A stretch of 64,000 bases of DNA from contig CANGYJ010000001.1 in the NCBI GenBank assembly GCA_947458455.1, positions 124,001 through 188,000 of the forward strand, read 5' to 3'. The notes beneath the pieces were generated by a model that was not told the origin of the DNA, did no database searches, and saw only the letters and a program-made list of their open reading frames with translations. How positions within the stretch are numbered: the first letter of the stretch is position 1; each line of letters begins with the position of its first letter. Origin of the DNA: Verrucomicrobiaceae bacterium. GTDB taxonomy: Bacteria; Verrucomicrobiota; Verrucomicrobiia; Verrucomicrobiales; Verrucomicrobiaceae. This document shows, in pieces, positions 17,531 through 25,799 of this stretch. The translations under genes and the position numbers were made by a program.

Positions 17531-18097
17531 ATGGAATGGATTTTAAAACTACTCGTCTCCATTGTGGGGGTAATTGGTGGATGTGTGGCCGCCTACAAAG
17601 CTTTAGTCGAAATGAGGGCGGCGAATCTCCAACGCAGACTAGAGTTGCGGTGGAAGAGGGCAGAGGCTGCGCGGGATCTGATCAAAGAAATACATGAGGA
17701 GTCTTTCGCGATGGCTGCAATCAAGATGCTTGACCATACAGATCAGTCGAGAAGGTATTCAGTGGGTGACTTAACTCTGACTCTCAGTGCAAATGATGTT
17801 CTAAAAGCTCTTGCGCTCTCGAGTCTCGACGCCACCTCCGAATCTGAACTTTATGTGAGGGATTGCTTTGACTGGTTATACTATCACATGGGAAGGCTGG
17901 AGCACTTTATCGTGACGGGCTACATAGACTTTATTGACGTGGCATCAGTTTTTAGGTGCTACTGCGAAAAGATTGTGAACCATCTCGATTGCCACCGCTC
18001 TTTGGTCGAAGAGCGCCAGTACATTGACACACTCTCATTTTTGCGGCGATTTCACGATCTAAATGAGCAAGCAAAACACACCATCAGCCGATCATAA
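17531..18097 (+). CDS. Unknown single-pass membrane protein overlapping the SET-domain gene
   Basis: 188 residues. A transmembrane helix occupies about residues 4-22 (ILKLLVSIVGVIGGCVAAY), followed by a basic, helical cytoplasmic region (RAANLQRRLELRWKRAEAARDLIKEI) and an all-helical C-terminus containing several aromatic residues (DCFDWLYYHMGRLEHFI). Not recognised. Its 3' end overlaps the next gene by 35 bases. Base composition is clearly less GC-rich than the flanking genes, consistent with acquisition by transfer. Confidence 0.75.
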   Translation: MEWILKLLVSIVGVIGGCVAAYKALVEMRAANLQRRLELRWKRAEAARDLIKEIHEESFAMAAIKMLDHTDQSRRYSVGDLTLTLSANDVLKALALSSLDATSESELYVRDCFDWLYYHMGRLEHFIVTGYIDFIDVASVFRCYCEKIVNHLDCHRSLVEERQYIDTLSFLRRFHDLNEQAKHTISRS

Positions 18098-18629
18098 TTT
18101 GTATGTCGGAGATAGTTGTATACACGGAATCGGGGTTTATGCGAGACAACCGATTTCGCGTGGTAATGCATTCTGTTACCTGACGGGACACGTTCGACAC
18201 CAGGTGTATGTCACTGAGGCCGATGGCTTGCTGCATCCAAATGAGTTTTGCATTGGACAGGATCTTTGGCTGGATCCTGATCCTCCTTTTTGTTCATTGA
18301 ATCATTCATGTGAACCAAACTGCGCTCAGTTGGACAATTTGGCGTTAGCTGCCATTGATGACATAGCGCCAGATACTGAATTGACTATTGATTACTCTCG
18401 GAGCGAACTCTTTGAGCCGTGGAGGATGAGATGCTCCTGCGGGAGTCCAAAATGCAGGAACGTGATAGCATCGGTGCATGCGTTTTCAGGTGAGCATTTC
18501 CGCGTGCTTTCAAACATGAATACTATCCCATTGTTTGCTGCGATAGCCTATGAGTCACACCTAGCGAACAAAGCGCTGTTGGCAGCATATGGGCCAGCCG
18601 AATTATCTGTTGGTTCGAGTGCCTCGTGA
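18063..18629 (+). CDS. SET-domain lysine methyltransferase-like protein
   Basis: 188 residues with the complete set of SET motifs: GIGVYA at 22-27, NHSCEPN at 80-86 (the knot that binds SAM), ELTIDYS at 106-112 with the catalytic tyrosine Y111, and a post-SET cysteine cluster CSCGSPKC at 124-131 that would bind zinc with C83. SET enzymes methylate lysines of proteins; bacterial copies may modify host or own proteins. It overlaps the upstream membrane-protein gene by 35 bases and shares its lower GC content. Target unknown. Confidence 0.88.
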   Translation: MSKQNTPSADHNLYVGDSCIHGIGVYARQPISRGNAFCYLTGHVRHQVYVTEADGLLHPNEFCIGQDLWLDPDPPFCSLNHSCEPNCAQLDNLALAAIDDIAPDTELTIDYSRSELFEPWRMRCSCGSPKCRNVIASVHAFSGEHFRVLSNMNTIPLFAAIAYESHLANKALLAAYGPAELSVGSSAS

Positions 18630-18795
18630 CCCCTCCCCCATCGGCGCCAGAGTTCAAGCTTTCACCACCCTGCAGAGTTTTTTTTTGATTCGCTCTGCTT
18701 CCCCGCTTACGCCTTCGTGTAAGTCCTTGTATTCAGTTGCCTTGGTGGAAATGCGAAGCGAATGCGACGGCGGCCTTAACCTGGCCACCACCCTT

Positions 18796-18894
18796 ATGAA
18801 ATCCAACGACGCCAAAAAAGAGACCAAAAAAGCCCCGCAAAAAACCGCCAAGGAAAAGAAGCTGGCGAAGCAGGAGAAAAAAGCGAAGCGCTGA
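18796..18894 (+). CDS. Small Lys-rich protein
   Basis: A 32-residue frame from an ATG at 18796, made almost wholly of Lys, Ala, Glu and Gln (KKAPQKTAKEKKLAKQEKKAKR). It would be a basic, disordered peptide, perhaps nucleic-acid binding. A longer frame back to 18589 exists but its upstream part is not protein-like. Support is composition only. Confidence 0.4.
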   Translation: MKSNDAKKETKKAPQKTAKEKKLAKQEKKAKR

Positions 18895-18971
18895 TCACGG
18901 ATCGCAGTCAGATAGGCCGCTCGGTACTTTTTCAAACGCTCCCCAAAGCGATGGGCTGATGGCCGCCAAGA

Positions 18972-19610
18972 CTAGGTAGTTGGCATCTGGGGGGCATGCC
19001 TAGCGATGAGCAGTGGCAGTATCTCCGTCTGATGACTCAGGACCATGAGGTGATCACCGCCTGGGATGATGAGGTGGATTTTTTGCCGTGAGATGGGAAA
19101 CAGAGGGTCCTTATCGCCATGGATCTGGATGATGTCTCGATGGACGGAAGGACTCTTCCATCTGGCGGCATGCAGACAGGCCCAGCGGATGAACTTCGCA
19201 TCGGCCATGCGAAACATGGCGAGCGCGAGGCGACGTGAGCGATTCAAGAAGAACGACGGGAAGGGTGTTTTCTGAATCCATCGCCAAGGCATGAAGCGGC
19301 TGAGTTGACGAAGGTGGCGGACGAAGGGCTGAAGGTGATGGGAGTCGGTGCAAGAAGACACGAGCGTCACCTTGGTGATGGGCATGAGCGCTGCGATCTC
19401 GCAGGAGATCATGCCTCCGAGCGATACCCCAATGAGACTGTCCCCAGGCTGGATGCCATGGTCCCGGATGAGCTGTCGCGCATAGTCGGAGAAGCTCAGC
19501 GTGGGCGTGCTGGGAGCTGGGTAGTCCACCCTGCGGGTCGGAAAGGGGAACTGATAGTCGGCAAAAAGGTCTGAGGTGGCACCGAGGCCTGGAAGTAGGA
19601 AGACGGTCAC
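18972..19610 (-). CDS. Alpha/beta-hydrolase family protein
   Basis: 212 residues. The N-terminal FLLPGLGATSDLF oxyanion region, the nucleophile elbow GVSLGGM (Ser near residue 63), the acid loop IHGDKDPLFP and the histidine in PGGDHLMVL give a full Ser-Asp-His triad of the alpha/beta-hydrolase fold. No signal peptide, so probably cytoplasmic esterase or lipase-like. It is divergent from thiS. Substrate is not predictable. Confidence 0.85.
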   Translation of the reverse strand: MTVFLLPGLGATSDLFADYQFPFPTRRVDYPAPSTPTLSFSDYARQLIRDHGIQPGDSLIGVSLGGMISCEIAALMPITKVTLVSSCTDSHHLQPFVRHLRQLSRFMPWRWIQKTPFPSFFLNRSRRLALAMFRMADAKFIRWACLHAARWKSPSVHRDIIQIHGDKDPLFPISRQKIHLIIPGGDHLMVLSHQTEILPLLIARHAPQMPTT

Positions 19611-19732
19611 GAGGTGTTTGAATGGATGGGATTTACTTTCTTAACTCTTCACGGGGAGGGTATCCACTGCCATCGTTCTTGCTTTCGGTCGTGAGGCGGC
19701 CTTGAATGGCGTTCCCCCTTTCTTTCGTGCCC

Positions 19733-19933
19733 ATGCAAATCACCCTCAACGGCGAAAAACGTACTTTCGACTCCCCCCTCACGGTTCGAGCCTTGCTCGA
19801 TGATCTCGGTCTCGGGGGGAAGCCGGTGGTGGTGGAGCAAAATCAGGCCGCACTGCTGCCTCGCGAACTCGATGCGGCCTCGGTGAGCGAGGGTGATATG
19901 ATCGAGGTGGTGCAAATCACGGCGGGAGGCTAG
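19733..19933 (+). CDS. thiS: Sulfur carrier protein ThiS
   Basis: 66 residues with a ubiquitin-like fold and the C-terminal ITAGG required for adenylation and thiocarboxylate formation in thiamine thiazole synthesis. It starts with MQITLNGEKR, as family members do; the frame is open 27 bases further upstream without support. It stands alone: thiG, thiF and thiE are not adjacent, and no TPP riboswitch is seen upstream. Confidence 0.92.
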   Translation: MQITLNGEKRTFDSPLTVRALLDDLGLGGKPVVVEQNQAALLPRELDAASVSEGDMIEVVQITAGG

Positions 19934-19950
19934 GTGGCAGGGCCGCGAGA

Positions 19951-20483
19951 TCACTTCACGCTTTTGCGCACGATCTGGCCGGGGCGCTCATCGTTCAGCT
20001 TGGCATCACAGAGGACGGGGCGACCGTTCACAAGGACGTGCGGGATGCCTTCGGCGTGGTCATGCGGCGGATGGCTTCTTCGAGCATGAGCAGTTTCAGC
20101 TCGCGGACGTAGCACCCGAGCACGCGGGCGTTGTTGTCATAGCTGCGAGGGTGCGGCACGTCCTCACCGAGGAAGCGCGGGCCGCCATCGCTGGCGATCA
20201 TGGTGAGTGGATGCTTCAATAAGGCCTGCAAATCCTCCTCGTTCATGCTGTGGAAGATGGCGCTGGCGCCGCCACGGGCTTCGAGATCGAGGATGGTCTC
20301 GATCTGGTCGTTGAGCGTGTCTTTGCCCATCAGGAGCTGCGCGGCCTCAGGGATGGTTTTGCCGTTCAACTCAGGATTCATGACCGTGAGGGCGATGACG
20401 GCATAGGCGTAGTCCGTGCGCCCTTGCCTCTCACGCATCTTCGCCATGGCCGCGATGGTGCTCTGGAAGGAAAGGCTTGCCAA
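19951..20483 (-). pseudogene. Decayed N-acyl-D-amino-acid deacylase (D-aminoacylase), C-terminal remnant
   Basis: The minus-strand frame 20483-20028 matches only the last third of a D-aminoacylase (NPELNGKTIPEAAQ, ASAIFHSMNEEDLQALL, MIASDGG, HPRSYDNNARVLGCYVRE). After EEAIRRMTT it jumps: the segment that should carry the AQRFGLKDRG and DLVVFDP motifs is absent and the frame is lost. In another frame the normal ending EGIPHVLVNGRPV...ILRK-like (VLVNGRPVLCDAKLNDERPG) continues to a stop at 19951. N-terminal metal-binding parts are also missing; the remnant abuts ddl. Confidence 0.82.
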
Positions 20484-20500
20484 GCGAGAACCGGCTTGGC

Positions 20501-21439
20501 ATGGCTAGCCGTCTCATGATTGACCTCAAAGACAAGAAAATCGCCGTCCTGAAGGGCGGCCCCGGCTCCGAACGCAAGGTGTCTCTCAAGACCGCCGAAA
20601 GCGTGGTGGAAGCGCTCGCCTCGCTCGGGGCGCAGGTGATCGAGGTGGATGTCACGGGACCGGATTTCGAGGTGCCTGCGGATGTCTTCATCGCGATGAA
20701 TTTGATCCACGGTACCTTCGGCGAGGACGGGCAGATCCAGGCCATCCTCGAAGCCAAAGGCATCCGCTACACCGGTGCCGGGGTGCACACGAGCCGCATC
20801 GCTTTCGATAAGAAATTGAGCAAGGAACGCTTCATCGCCGCTGGCGTGCCCACACCGCGCTCGCAGATTTATCCGCTGGATGGCAGCGCGAAGCTGGAGA
20901 TCGGCTTTCCCCTTGTGGTGAAGCCACCGTGCGAAGGCTCCAGCGTGGGCGTGCATATCTGCCATCATCAAAGCGAGTTCGACGCCGCCATCGAGGACGC
21001 GAAGAAGTTCGGCAAGGACACGCTGATCGAAGACTATGTGGCAGGCAAAGAGCTCACGGTTGGCGTTTTGGGCGATCAAGTGCTGCCGGTGATCCACATC
21101 GAGCCGGTGGATGGCTTCTACGACATCAACAACAAATACCCCTGGATGACTGGCAAGGGCAAGACGCTCTACCATTGCCCCGCGCCCTTCAGCGAGGCCG
21201 TCACGAAGCAGATCCAGGAGGCGGCGCTGGCTGCCTTCCGCAGTTGCGGCACGGAAGTGTATGGTCGCGTGGATGTGATGCTGCGCGATAGCGATCAAGC
21301 CCCCTTCGTGCTGGAGATCAACACCATCCCCGGCATGACCAGCAGCTCGCTGCTGCCAAAAGCCGCGAAGGCCGTGGGCATCGAGTTTCCGCAGCTCTGC
21401 GCCCGCATCATTGAGTTGTCTCTGGCCGCGAGGCCGTGA
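20501..21439 (+). CDS. ddl: D-alanine--D-alanine ligase
   Basis: 312 residues with ATP-grasp folds of Ddl: AVLKGGPGSERKVSLKTA near the N-terminus, NLIHGTFGEDGQIQ, VVKPPCEGSSVGV, and EINTIPGMTSSSLLPKA at the end with the Mg-binding Glu/Asn. It makes D-Ala-D-Ala for peptidoglycan. In-frame starts at 20477 (TTG), 20501 (ATG) and 20516 (ATG) are all possible; none has a strong ribosome site and 20501 is a compromise. A Ser/Thr kinase gene follows 39 bases downstream. Confidence 0.93.
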   Translation: MASRLMIDLKDKKIAVLKGGPGSERKVSLKTAESVVEALASLGAQVIEVDVTGPDFEVPADVFIAMNLIHGTFGEDGQIQAILEAKGIRYTGAGVHTSRIAFDKKLSKERFIAAGVPTPRSQIYPLDGSAKLEIGFPLVVKPPCEGSSVGVHICHHQSEFDAAIEDAKKFGKDTLIEDYVAGKELTVGVLGDQVLPVIHIEPVDGFYDINNKYPWMTGKGKTLYHCPAPFSEAVTKQIQEAALAAFRSCGTEVYGRVDVMLRDSDQAPFVLEINTIPGMTSSSLLPKAAKAVGIEFPQLCARIIELSLAARP

Positions 21440-21478
21440 GATTCCATACCACGCGCCGTTTGATCCCCTCCCGCCCTC

Positions 21479-23209
21479 ATGTCTGACGAAACCCCGCACG
21501 CTCATCCTTTGCCCTTCGACGTTCCGACGGTCGAGGAGATGAACGCGTTGCTGCCGCAGTATGAGTTTCATAAGCTGGCCGCCTTTGGTGGCATGGGTGC
21601 CGTGTATCGGGCGCAGCAGGCCAGTCTGGATCGTCCGGTGGCGGTGAAGATCCTGCCGCCCGCTTTTGGCAAGGAAGCGGAGTTTGCGGATCGCTTCAAA
21701 ACGGAGGCCCGCGCCATGGCGAAGCTCAACCACACGAACATCGTGACGGTGTATGACTTCGGTATCTCACGGGAAGGTCATTTTTACCTCGTCATGGAAT
21801 GGGTGGAAGGTCACACGCTGCACGAGCTGGTGCAAAAGGGGAACATCCCCCTTCGCAAGGTGGCCAACTACGTCATGCAGCTCTGCGATGCGCTGCACTT
21901 TGCCCACAGCCACAAGATCCTGCACCGCGATGTGAAGCCGGGGAACATCATGGTGAACGAGGAGGACCGCGTGAAGGTGGCGGACTTCGGCCTCGCCCGC
22001 CCGATGACCGGTGAGGCGGAGGAAAATCCCTTTGGCACGCCGGATTACGCCGCGCCGGAAATCATGGACAAACGCGGCGTCGATCAGCGGGCGGACATCT
22101 TTGCGGCGGGCGTCGTGCTTTACGAACTGCTCACCGGTCGCGTGCCCGCCACACCGCGGCGCTCCGTCACCGAATACTCTCCCGTGAACAAGCGCTGGGA
22201 TGAAATCATCGCCAAGGCCACCGATCCTGATCCTGATAAACGCTACCCGGATGCGCTCGAATTCCGCGCCCACATGGCCGCTGCCCTCACGCTGGGCACC
22301 AGCGCCTCGCCGGTGGTCGTGACGGAGACGAAGCCCATCTCGAAAGAGCCGGAGAGAGTGGCACCGAAAGCCGCACCGAAAGTCGCGGCGAAGGTCTTGC
22401 CTTGGCCGAAGATCGCCTTCGCGGTGGTGGCCGTGTTGTGCGTGTTGCTGGTCGTTTTCCCGAAACCTGCGGACGAGGCCCCCAAGCCCGTCGAGATCGA
22501 AAAACCCGCGCCAAAGGTTGAAAAGATCGCCGAAGCTCCCCCGCCGGAAAAACCCGCGATCCCTGAAAAGAAGATCGAAGAGCCCAAGAAGGCCGAGCCG
22601 CCGAAAAAGGTCGTCGTTGCCGCGGTGAAGCCCGCGCCAGCCATGGCCGCGGTGAAGCCAGCGCCAGCGCCCGCACCTTCGATGCCCGCGCCGGTGCCGG
22701 TGATGACCTCCTCGGAGTTGCTCGCGAAGCTCGAAACCAGCGATCCTGAGCTCACGCAGATCATCGTCGGCATCACGGCCTCTTGGGATGCGAATCCCGA
22801 CACCAATCCCGGCCCGGCCAAGAAGGAACTCGCCTCAAAGTACATTCCGTATCTGCAAAAGACGCTCGCCACCACGCCCCCCGCCCAGCGTGATCCGATT
22901 TTGAGCGAGATCTCGAACGTGGCGAACAACCAGCCGCTGCGTGAAGCCGAAGACGCGTGGCCGGCGGTGCTCAAGCAGCTCCGCCAGACCTACGACACGC
23001 AGATGACCGCCATCACGAGCAAGGCCGAAGCGGCTGGCAAGGAACTGCGGCTATCTCAGCAGGCCTCCCTCCTCCAGCTCGCCAAAGACCGCGCCGCCAA
23101 AGGCGACCAAGATGGTGCCCGTCGCGCCGAGTTGATCGCCACCGCTCTCGTCCAGCTCACCGTTCGCCCCACCCTCGAGGCGCTCAAAGAGACCGGCGGG
23201 AAGCTGTGA
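21479..23209 (+). CDS. Membrane Ser/Thr protein kinase (PknB-type)
   Basis: 576 residues. The kinase domain spans about 27-270: FGGMGAVYRA loop, VAVKI lysine, HRDVKPGNIMV catalytic loop, DFGLA and GTPDYAAPE activation region. A basic linker, one transmembrane helix (IAFAVVAVLCVLLVVF, about 313-328), a long Ala/Pro/Lys/Glu-rich stalk (to about 410) and an outer helical domain follow. It is probably a receptor-type kinase of the inner membrane whose outer part senses an envelope signal; the nearby ddl hints at cell-wall context, but this is inference. Confidence 0.92.
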   Translation: MSDETPHAHPLPFDVPTVEEMNALLPQYEFHKLAAFGGMGAVYRAQQASLDRPVAVKILPPAFGKEAEFADRFKTEARAMAKLNHTNIVTVYDFGISREGHFYLVMEWVEGHTLHELVQKGNIPLRKVANYVMQLCDALHFAHSHKILHRDVKPGNIMVNEEDRVKVADFGLARPMTGEAEENPFGTPDYAAPEIMDKRGVDQRADIFAAGVVLYELLTGRVPATPRRSVTEYSPVNKRWDEIIAKATDPDPDKRYPDALEFRAHMAAALTLGTSASPVVVTETKPISKEPERVAPKAAPKVAAKVLPWPKIAFAVVAVLCVLLVVFPKPADEAPKPVEIEKPAPKVEKIAEAPPPEKPAIPEKKIEEPKKAEPPKKVVVAAVKPAPAMAAVKPAPAPAPSMPAPVPVMTSSELLAKLETSDPELTQIIVGITASWDANPDTNPGPAKKELASKYIPYLQKTLATTPPAQRDPILSEISNVANNQPLREAEDAWPAVLKQLRQTYDTQMTAITSKAEAAGKELRLSQQASLLQLAKDRAAKGDQDGARRAELIATALVQLTVRPTLEALKETGGKL

Positions 23210-23583
23210 GCGGTGGGCAGTGGGCAGAAGTCAGTGGGCAGAGGTTCTTTGTTCTTCGTTCGTAGTTCGGGGTTCGGGGTTCGCTTCGCGGCTTCGCAGT
23301 AGCCCGTTCTTGGTTCTTGGTTCATCCGCCTCCGCCTCCGACTCGAATTTCAGTGCTCAGTCGTCCGTTGTTCACGCTGGGCTTCAATGTTCATTGTTCA
23401 ACGTTGAATGTTCAATGTTCAACGTTGAATGTTCAATGTTGAACGTTCCCAGGTTCCTAGAGCCGAAAGCATCGAAAGAGACCATGAGCCTCGCCGCGCA
23501 GCTTCTCTCCAAGTCTCCAAGTCTCGCAGCGTAGCTGCTCTCCCAGTCTCCCAGTCTTTCCGCCTCCGCCTCCGCCTCCGCCC
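23210..23583. repeat. Intergenic repeat cluster, 374 bases
   Basis: No gene. It holds simple repeats based on GTTC/TTCG words (23240-23330), a 21-bp tandem unit from 23401 (ACGTTGAATGTTCAATGTTCA, then a nearly full second copy to 23440) that is largely self-complementary, and CTCCAAGTCTC / CCGCCTCCG runs (23505-23580). It lies between two convergent genes. Confidence 0.65.
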
Positions 23584-24423
23584 CTACGGTTGAAAACCCA
23601 GGGCCAGTTTGACCGCGGAGTATTCGGGATGATAGCCCCCGGCCTGGGTCCGGACAATCAACGGCGGTTCATCCCAGGTCTGGCCCCGAAACCACGCCGG
23701 CAGGTCTTCCGCGCGCATCATGGCAAACACGGCAATCAAGGGTTCATCGCCCTCTCGGAAAATGACCGGACGCTTGCGCACGATGACCAGCCCCGCCTCA
23801 CGCGCCCCTTGGTGCACACGCTCCAGTTGATGCGGCGCATGCGGGAACACACAGGCAAACAGGCCTCCCGTAGCCAAATGCTTCGCGGCCGTTCGACAAT
23901 AATCCACCACACTCCCCCGCACCTCAAAACGGCAGGCCCGTTTCTGGGGATGCTCACTGACGATGCCATCCGTCTCCGGCCAATAGGGCGGACTCCCCGT
24001 GACGAGGTCAAATCTCTCCTCCTCCCGAATCACCCCCGGCTCCCGAAAGTCGCCCTGACGAATCTCATACCGATCCACCAAGCCATTCGCCGCCGCCGAG
24101 CGACGCGCCAGGGCCACGCTCTCCGCCTGGGCTTCCACCGTCACAAACCGAGCGCCCGGACAACGCCACGCACAGATCATGCCCACCGTCCCAATGCCAC
24201 TCCCCAGATCCAACCCCGTCTTCACCGTCGGCGCCCACGACGTCCCATACCACGCCGTCAGCGCATCATCCGTGGAGAAGCGATGGCCGTTCTCCAACTG
24301 CAAGACCCAAAAATGGCCACAAAGTGCCGCGCACGATTCTCCCTCGCCCGCCACCGGCACCGCTGGTGGCACCGGGCCCGGCTTCGCCCAGCCTTTGAAA
24401 CTCGTTTGAACCTGATTCGTCAT
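23584..24423 (-). CDS. N6-adenine-type SAM methyltransferase (TrmN6/YfiC-like)
   Basis: 279 residues. The SAM loop is DLGSGIGTVGM near residues 92-102; motif IV is SPPYW (about 149-153), the amino-methylating signature of the tRNA1(Val) A37 and RsmC-type enzymes, with Ser in place of the common Asn. The N-terminal GHRFSTDDALTAWY also fits this group. Likely an RNA base or small RNA methylase; substrate not certain. It converges on the kinase gene across a repeat cluster. Confidence 0.78.
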   Translation of the reverse strand: MTNQVQTSFKGWAKPGPVPPAVPVAGEGESCAALCGHFWVLQLENGHRFSTDDALTAWYGTSWAPTVKTGLDLGSGIGTVGMICAWRCPGARFVTVEAQAESVALARRSAAANGLVDRYEIRQGDFREPGVIREEERFDLVTGSPPYWPETDGIVSEHPQKRACRFEVRGSVVDYCRTAAKHLATGGLFACVFPHAPHQLERVHQGAREAGLVIVRKRPVIFREGDEPLIAVFAMMRAEDLPAWFRGQTWDEPPLIVRTQAGGYHPEYSAVKLALGFQP

Positions 24424-24891
24424 GTTTCATGAGGTGGACCACCCCAGCTCGGACGGCAACTAGGAAGACTCGGAGGGCGGGATTGCATTCCCGCCGAAGG
24501 TCCGCTGTTCTTCGTTCTTCGTTCGTAGTCCGCGACTCCGCTCGCGGTTCAAGGCATGGCCCACCGCCGAGTTTGGAAGGTCGCGGAGTCCAAGCGTCAG
24601 ACGTAAGACGTCAAAAGAACGTGAACCGAGCCAGCGGGCCGATGGCGAGATCGACGAGGCGAAGCCGAGCCCTCCGGGGGTCGAACGAGCGGGGCCAGTT
24701 CGGTATCCACGTTGGAGCCCAACAGGATTTCATCCTGTTCAGCAAACGGGATGCCATGGGAGAGCGCCAGCGCTCACTGGCCAAGCAGTTCAGGCGTGTC
24801 TGGCCTGTGGTGATGAAGATCTGTCAGAGGGTTGTAGCCTGACCTCGTTTTCCGCATCTTTGGCTCTTTGACCGTATCACACAAAAAGCAG
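24424..24891. other. Intergenic region with palindromes, 468 bases
   Basis: No credible gene. It contains two palindromes, GGCGGGATTGCATTCCCGCC at 24476-24495 and AACAGGATTTCATCCTGTT at 24721-24739, plus TTCTTCGTTCTTCGTTC-type words at 24510-24530 and a CGACTCCGCTCGCGG word near 24533. These are members of families that recur in other gaps of the window. It separates the methylase gene from the end of the type I restriction operon. Confidence 0.6.
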
Positions 24892-25785
24892 TCAGTCCTT
24901 CTTGCCGGAGTTTCTCACCGAGCCCGCGAGGAACGTCATGAGAGCCTCCCGGTGGTATCGGGTCCAAAACTTGAGATAAGCTCCGTAACAGGGACAAATA
25001 GCAACGCCGCCTCCCAGAAGCACCAACAGCCCCAAAACGAAACAGCCATCCAGCAACAGGTGCGCAGCAATCATCCAAACAACGACCAATAAGATGAGGG
25101 TCATGGCCCGCAGAAATCCATATAAGACCACATAGTTCCGCAAAGTGTACAAGTGTGCTGGCGCCATTTCTAAAGCGTAGTGAAGCGCAAGCTTTTCCAA
25201 GCCATTCCCCCAGTGGAGGTCATCATTGCGCCGGGTGGGTCGTTTACCGCGTGGAGTTTTGACATCCAATGTGTCTAGCAGCCGATCTTCAGCTGCTTTC
25301 ACACACATTCGAAGCATGGGGTTCAGCGGCGAATTCAACTTTCGGGACAATCTCAGAGAACGAGTCACCATCCACTCCACCCAGGAGACTGGTAGCATAA
25401 AGAAGAGGATGACGAATTTCAGGAGACATTTGCCAGCCACGCTGAGGCGCTGCCCGGCTTCAAATACCCCACAGTACAAGTAACGTATCCGCACATGGCG
25501 GACGAGGAAACAGTTCGGATGGCCGTGCATCCTCGTGGCGTGATCTTCGATGATGATCGCCGAGGCAAAGCTGACCATGTGTCCCATGAAGTAACCAATT
25601 AGCGCAAGAGGTATGGCGTTATCCCAAGAGAGCGTCGCATAGCGGCTGATCATCAACTCCCAAGTTAGCGGTGTCTTGGATGCATGGTAGAGCCACGAAC
25701 AATCCACCAATCCGATCAAGACCAATCCGGGCAGAAGGTAGCCCAGAAAGTCATAGGTGGAAAATTGAGGGGACTTGGGTTCCAT
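24892..25785 (-). CDS. Multi-pass membrane protein of unknown function, last gene of the hsd operon
   Basis: 297 residues with about four or five hydrophobic helices: FLGYLLPGLVLIGLVD (13-28), IPLALIGYFMGHMVSFASA (about 57-76), LKFVILFFMLPVSWV (about 122-136) and a long C-terminal pair (TLILLVVVWMIAAHLLL and LGLLVLLGGGVAI). A basic loop with RGKRPTRR lies between. Not recognised. It begins 14 bases after hsdS on the same strand, so it is probably co-transcribed with the restriction system. Confidence 0.8.
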   Translation of the reverse strand: MEPKSPQFSTYDFLGYLLPGLVLIGLVDCSWLYHASKTPLTWELMISRYATLSWDNAIPLALIGYFMGHMVSFASAIIIEDHATRMHGHPNCFLVRHVRIRYLYCGVFEAGQRLSVAGKCLLKFVILFFMLPVSWVEWMVTRSLRLSRKLNSPLNPMLRMCVKAAEDRLLDTLDVKTPRGKRPTRRNDDLHWGNGLEKLALHYALEMAPAHLYTLRNYVVLYGFLRAMTLILLVVVWMIAAHLLLDGCFVLGLLVLLGGGVAICPCYGAYLKFWTRYHREALMTFLAGSVRNSGKKD

Positions 25786-25799
25786 GTCGTGATCTCTAT

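Noticed and set aside
19611-19732. TPP riboswitch upstream of thiS
   Set aside because: The conserved thi-box words are not present in the 120 bases ahead of the gene.
24429-24842. 137-codon plus-strand frame
   Set aside because: Built of repeat words and palindromes shared with other gaps; no protein-like stretch.
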